Of a stretch of DNA of 43,708 nucleotides, positions 40,658-43,708 are shown one piece after another. The notes beneath the pieces were generated by a model, which made no database searches, had not been told where the DNA came from, and worked only from the letters and a program-made list of their open reading frames with translations. Origin of the DNA: Candidatus Woodwardiibium gallinarum (GTDB lineage: Bacteria; Bacillota; Clostridia; Oscillospirales; CAG-382). Each line of letters opens with the position of its first letter. Within the stretch, counting starts at the first letter, position 1. The stretch lies in contig CAJFRY010000012.1 of NCBI GenBank assembly GCA_904419545.1, positions 1 to 43,708 on the forward strand, in the 5' to 3' direction. A program made the translations under genes and the position numbers.

Positions 40658-42961
40658 TCAGTCCTTCAGCTCCACGCGGCGGATCTTGCCGCTGATCGTT
40701 TTCGGCAGCTCGGCGACAAAGTCCACGCGGCGGGGGTATTTGTAGGGTGCGGTGTGTTTTTTGACGTAATCCTGGATTTCCTTTTTCAGCTCTTCGCTCG
40801 GCGAAGTTCCCTTGGTCAGCACGATGGTTGCCTTCACGACCTGACCGCGCGTCTCGTCCGGCACGCCGGTGACGGCGCATTCGAGCACGTAAGGAAGCTC
40901 CATGATCACGCTCTCAATCTCAAACGGGCCGATGCGGTAGCCCGAGGACTTGATGACGTCATCGATGCGGCCGACATACCAGTAATAACCGTCCTCGTCG
41001 CGCCAGGCGGTGTCGCCGGTGTGGTACAGGCCGTCGTGCCACGCTTCGGCGGTCTTCTCTTCATCACGGTAGTAGCCGGCGAACAGGCCGCAGACGGCGG
41101 CATTGCGGTCGGCGCGGATGACGATCTCGCCCGTCTCGCCGACCGGCACGCTTTTGCCGTTCTCGTCGACGATGTCCACGTCATACTGCGGGTTGGGCCT
41201 GCCCATTGAACCGACCTTCGGCGTCATCCCGTACAGATTGGCAATGGCCAGCGTTGTTTCGGTCTGACCGAAGCCTTCCATCAGCTTCAGGCCGGTCGCT
41301 TCGTAAAAGCGGTGGAACACCTCGGGATTAAGCGCCTCGCCCGCAATGGTTACGTAATGCAGCGACGACAGGTCGTAGCGGGACAGGTCCTCCTTGATGA
41401 AGAAGCGGTACATCGTCGGCGGCGCGCAGAAGGTGGTGATGTTGTACTTCTTAAACAGCGGCAGAAGGTCGTCGGCCTTGAAGCGGTCGAAGTCGTACAC
41501 GAAGATTGCGCTCTCGCAAAGCCATTGGCCGTAGAGCTTGCCCCAGAGCGCTTTGCCCCAGCCCGTGTCGGAGATGGTCAGGTGCAGTCCGTCCGGCTCG
41601 ACGTTATGCCACCAGCGCGCGGTAACGATATGGCCGAGCGGGTAGGAGGCCGTGTGCGTAGCGATCTTGGGGTAGCCGGTCGTGCCGGAGGTGAAGAACA
41701 TGATCGCCGGGTCGTCCCTGCTCGTAGGAACGCGTTCGAGCGTGTCGGGGAAGGACGGCATTTCCTCGTCGAAGCTGTGCCAGCCCGGACGGCTGCCGTT
41801 GGCGATGATTTTGATTTGAAGGGTAGGGGAACTTTCCTGCGCCAGATCGACCTCGGCGGCGCACGCACCGTCGCCGGTGCAGACGATGGCCTTGACCTGC
41901 GCGGCTTCGAAACGGTATTCGTAGTCGTGCCGGACAAGCAGGCTCGTCGCAGGGATAGCGACGGCGCCGAGTTTGTGAAGTGCGAGGATGGACAGCCAGA
42001 ACTGGTAGTGACGCTTGAGCACGAGCATCACGCGGTCGCCCTTGCCGATGCCGAGCGAGGCGAAGTAATTCGCCGTGCGGTTGGAGAGGGCGGAAATCTC
42101 GGCGAACGTGAAGTCGCGTTCCTCCTTGTCGCGGGACAGCCAGAGCATCGCCCGCTTGTCCGGGCACTTGCGCGCGAGCGCGTCGACGACGTCGTAGCCG
42201 AAGTTGAAGTTTTCCGGCGGCAGAAGCTCGATGCCGGTCAGGCAGCCGTTCTCGTCGATCTTCTCGCGGGCGAAGTTGTGATAGATCAGCCCGTCATATT
42301 TTGCGCCGGCCGTCTTTGCGTCCGCAGGGCGTACAACGGGCGCGGGCTCGGCAGGCAGCTCGCCTTCGGCGTCGGGCAGTTCCGCGACGGGCTTAAAGAC
42401 CACTGCAAGAAAAGTGCAGTCCGTGCCGCCGGCGGCGACCATCCCGTGCGGATGTGAGGAGTCGTAGAAGACGCTGTCGCCGGGGCCGAGCAGCTCGATG
42501 TGGTCGTCAAGCTGGACGCGCAGCGAACCGGAGAGCACCATGTCGAATTCCTGCCCGTCGTGGGTAGACAGCGGGATCGGCGCCGTCTGTCCGGCCTCGT
42601 CGTAACGCGCGGTGACGACGAACGGCTCGGCTGCGCGATGCTTGAGCTTGGAAGCGAGGTGCCGGTAATGGAAACCGGCGCGGCGCTTGATCGGCATCCC
42701 CTCGCCGGCACGCGTGAGGGTGTAGAATGACAGCTTGGGGTCGTCCCCGCTGACGAGCGCGGAAATATCAATGCCCAGCGCTTTGGCGCATTTATACAGG
42801 AAGGTGAAGGAGTAATCCTCCAGGCCCTCCTCCATCTTCAGATACGCTTCCTCGCTCATACCCGTGCAGGCGGCCAGCTCCGCGGCGCTTTTTTCTGCGG
42901 TCAGGCGCGCGCCGCGCAGACGCGCGGCAATCTGACGGGTTTCGGTGTGCAGATTGTCCAT
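40658..42961 (-). CDS. XRE-cupin-acyl-CoA synthetase fusion (MACS-like AMP ligase)
   Basis: The 767-residue protein has three parts. Residues 1-70 are an XRE-type helix-turn-helix ('IAARLRGARLTAEKSAAELAACTGMSEEAYLKMEEG'). Residues about 90-185 are a cupin ('DGQEFDMVLSGSLRVQLDDHIELLGPGDSVFYDSSHPHGM'). The rest is an adenylate-forming acyl-CoA ligase of the medium-chain type: P-loop TSGTTGYPKIATH, 'GFGQTETTL', 'YHTGDTAWRDEDGYYWYVGRIDDVIKSSGYRIGPFEIE' and the catalytic Lys in 'PKTISGKIRR'. It activates a carboxylic acid to acyl-CoA with ATP. The ATG has AGAAGG nine bases upstream. The leader carries a T-box, so the gene should be induced by an uncharged tRNA. Confidence 0.92.
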   Translation of the reverse strand: MDNLHTETRQIAARLRGARLTAEKSAAELAACTGMSEEAYLKMEEGLEDYSFTFLYKCAKALGIDISALVSGDDPKLSFYTLTRAGEGMPIKRRAGFHYRHLASKLKHRAAEPFVVTARYDEAGQTAPIPLSTHDGQEFDMVLSGSLRVQLDDHIELLGPGDSVFYDSSHPHGMVAAGGTDCTFLAVVFKPVAELPDAEGELPAEPAPVVRPADAKTAGAKYDGLIYHNFAREKIDENGCLTGIELLPPENFNFGYDVVDALARKCPDKRAMLWLSRDKEERDFTFAEISALSNRTANYFASLGIGKGDRVMLVLKRHYQFWLSILALHKLGAVAIPATSLLVRHDYEYRFEAAQVKAIVCTGDGACAAEVDLAQESSPTLQIKIIANGSRPGWHSFDEEMPSFPDTLERVPTSRDDPAIMFFTSGTTGYPKIATHTASYPLGHIVTARWWHNVEPDGLHLTISDTGWGKALWGKLYGQWLCESAIFVYDFDRFKADDLLPLFKKYNITTFCAPPTMYRFFIKEDLSRYDLSSLHYVTIAGEALNPEVFHRFYEATGLKLMEGFGQTETTLAIANLYGMTPKVGSMGRPNPQYDVDIVDENGKSVPVGETGEIVIRADRNAAVCGLFAGYYRDEEKTAEAWHDGLYHTGDTAWRDEDGYYWYVGRIDDVIKSSGYRIGPFEIESVIMELPYVLECAVTGVPDETRGQVVKATIVLTKGTSPSEELKKEIQDYVKKHTAPYKYPRRVDFVAELPKTISGKIRRVELKD

Positions 42962-42997
42962 TGAACCAATGCCTTCTTTCCTTTTGTTTTGCAATAA

Positions 42998-43032
42998 AAA
43001 AGGCTTTATCTCACAAAGAGATAAAGCCTTTT
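42998..43032 (-). terminator. Intrinsic terminator of the T-box leader
   Basis: On the minus strand, AAAAGGCTTTATCTC pairs with GAGATAAAGCCTTTT around TTTGT, and the 3' arm runs into TTTTTTA. Its 5' arm overlaps the antiterminator segments, so the two folds exclude each other. It ends about 35 bases before the synthetase start codon. Confidence 0.92.
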
Positions 43033-43244
43033 GAAACAGCCTTACATAACCACTCTTTTGCTGCGTCCATCAACGCGCTCCTCATTTTACGGCGGGACAC
43101 CGTCCCGGCTTACTTATAAACGTTCGGCCGGACTGCTCGGAGGTGATAAGCGCCGCGCCGTCTTTACCGCCTCGCACCAACCGGCAGCTCTCTGAAAAGC
43201 GTCACACCGCGCCCGTATCCTCGTCTGTGCATGTATTTTCATTG
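43015..43244 (-). promoter_or_regulatory. T-box riboswitch, probable isoleucine (AUC) specifier
   Basis: Read on the minus strand, stem I shows the AG-bulge and loop pattern AGAGAGC-GCCGG-TTGGTGCGAGG (43167-43193). Its 3' side then reads ATC (43145-43147), one A, and CCTCCGAGC, so ATC sits where the specifier codon belongs. Stem III-like AGTAAGCCGGGACGG follows. The antiterminator is exact in layout: AAAGAG (43053-43058), a seven-base bulge beginning UGGU (43046-43052), GTAAGGC (43039-43045), loop, GCTTTAT (43021-43027) and CTCTTT (43015-43020). UGGU would pair with ACCA, the end of an A73 tRNA such as tRNA-Ile. The bulge is UGGUUAU, not the consensus UGGNACC. Confidence 0.85.
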
Positions 43245-43250
43245 ACATTC

Positions 43251-43279
43251 ATTATATCATGCTTTGCATCGGATGTCAA
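43251..43279 (-). promoter_or_regulatory. Sigma-A promoter of the T-box leader
   Basis: On the minus strand TTGACA (43274-43279) and a perfect TATAAT (43251-43256) are 17 bases apart. Transcription should begin near 43244, about 280 bases before the synthetase start codon. Confidence 0.93.
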
Positions 43280-43536
43280 GAGCTTTTTTTGCTTTTTTCG
43301 CGTTTTATGGATAGACGGTGCTCCGCGCAGGCTCGGCTGTGGCTGTTCGGGAGCGTTTTTCCCAAGAAAATCCTGTTTTCCGTCCGTTTTGACCGCGCGG
43401 CTCCCTTTTGCGCATTGTCTGCTTGGGAGGAGAGAGGTACAGACGCCGTTTCCGTGCCGGAACGGCATTTATTCTTTCAGAGCGAGGATATTGTCCCGCA
43501 GCTTTACAGATGTAAAATGCCAATGGCTGACGCTTT
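43280..43536. other. Gene-free stretch upstream of the T-box promoter
   Basis: I see no gene in these 257 bases. A short imperfect hairpin near 43455-43475 (GCCGTTTCCGTGCCGGAACGGC) is the only structure noted. It separates the partial gene at the window end from the T-box promoter. Confidence 0.5.
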
Positions 43537-43708
43537 TCAAACCCTTGTGCCCGCCTCCGGTGTCGTATTAACCGGTTCCATACCGGTCGACAGCAGAAGG
43601 AACCAGGATGCAATGGTCAGCAGGCAAACGGCAATGTCCGAAACCCACAGCGCCGTTCCGGAGAGAAGCTCTGAAAAGTTGAGAACCACGCCGCAGCCAA
43701 TCAACAAA
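43537..43708 (-). CDS. C-terminal fragment of a membrane protein (5' end outside window)
   Basis: The minus-strand frame is open from the window's end to a TGA at 43537-43539, giving about 57 residues. It contains two hydrophobic stretches, LLIGCGVVLNF and 'IAVCLLTIASWFLLL', then a short polar tail ending AGTRV. This looks like the last transmembrane helices of an integral membrane protein. The family cannot be told from the fragment. Confidence 0.55.
   Translation of the reverse strand, partial: LLIGCGVVLNFSELLSGTALWVSDIAVCLLTIASWFLLLSTGMEPVNTTPEAGTRV

Noticed and set aside
41312..42457. Plus-strand open frame of 381 codons
   Set aside because: Antisense to the acyl-CoA synthetase fusion and without any recognisable motif.

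Overview
The window looks like chromosome from a GC-rich anaerobic Clostridia (Bacillota), probably a gut-type Oscillospirales or Christensenellales relative. This is inferred from the gene families (YerC/YecD TrpR-like protein, CD1247-type protein, Hsp33, EF-P, GldA/F/G with DUF4340, DUF4855, GH35 and GH26-like enzymes, YgiQ), from sigma-A promoters with Gram-positive ribosome binding sites, and from a T-box leader. I could not run a taxonomic search. No rRNA, tRNA, CRISPR, phage or transposase gene is visible.

Layout. 1-4468: a cell-surface DUF4855 protein (5' end outside the window), then a TrpR-like regulator, a methyltransferase and Hsp33. 4888-7326: an M24 aminopeptidase, elongation factor P and a small zinc-ribbon protein. 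7559-10253: a cassette of sugar isomerase-like, Gfo/Idh/MocA and amidohydrolase genes. 10372-20413: one long aromatic amino acid operon, aroF-tyrA-aroB-aroA-aroC-pheA-aroE::aroK-aroQ::dut plus two P-loop kinases. It covers all seven shikimate steps and both the Phe and Tyr branches, but not Trp. 20551-22714: a GNAT gene on the minus strand, a repeat-rich gap and an orphan MinD-like ATPase. 22891-26376: a methylglyoxal-synthase-like protein, hisS and aspS. 26373-32876: an ABC transporter of the gliding-type family (GldA, GldF, GldG, DUF4340) and a lipoprotein. 32916-36661: a GH35 beta-galactosidase and a GH26-like lipoprotein. 37111-39054: YgiQ. 39163-42961, minus strand: an AT-rich toroid protein, a decayed fragment and an XRE-cupin-acyl-CoA synthetase fusion. 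A partial membrane protein gene ends the window.

The two most interesting signals are RNA regulators. The aromatic operon is preceded by a sigma-A promoter, a 36-codon leader peptide with a run of Phe and Tyr codons, and an intrinsic terminator with a competing antiterminator. This is the architecture of ribosome-mediated attenuation, which is uncommon in Bacillota, and the codons match the operon's products. The acyl-CoA synthetase fusion is preceded by a promoter and a leader with the main parts of a T-box riboswitch, with a probable isoleucine (AUC) specifier. This suggests the ligase serves branched-chain amino acid supply, for example by activating a short or branched acid for reductive carboxylation to isoleucine.

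The window also carries two families of dispersed palindromic intergenic repeats: three copies of a roughly 100-125 bp element and two copies of another. One copy of the second family sits between the attenuator and aroF.
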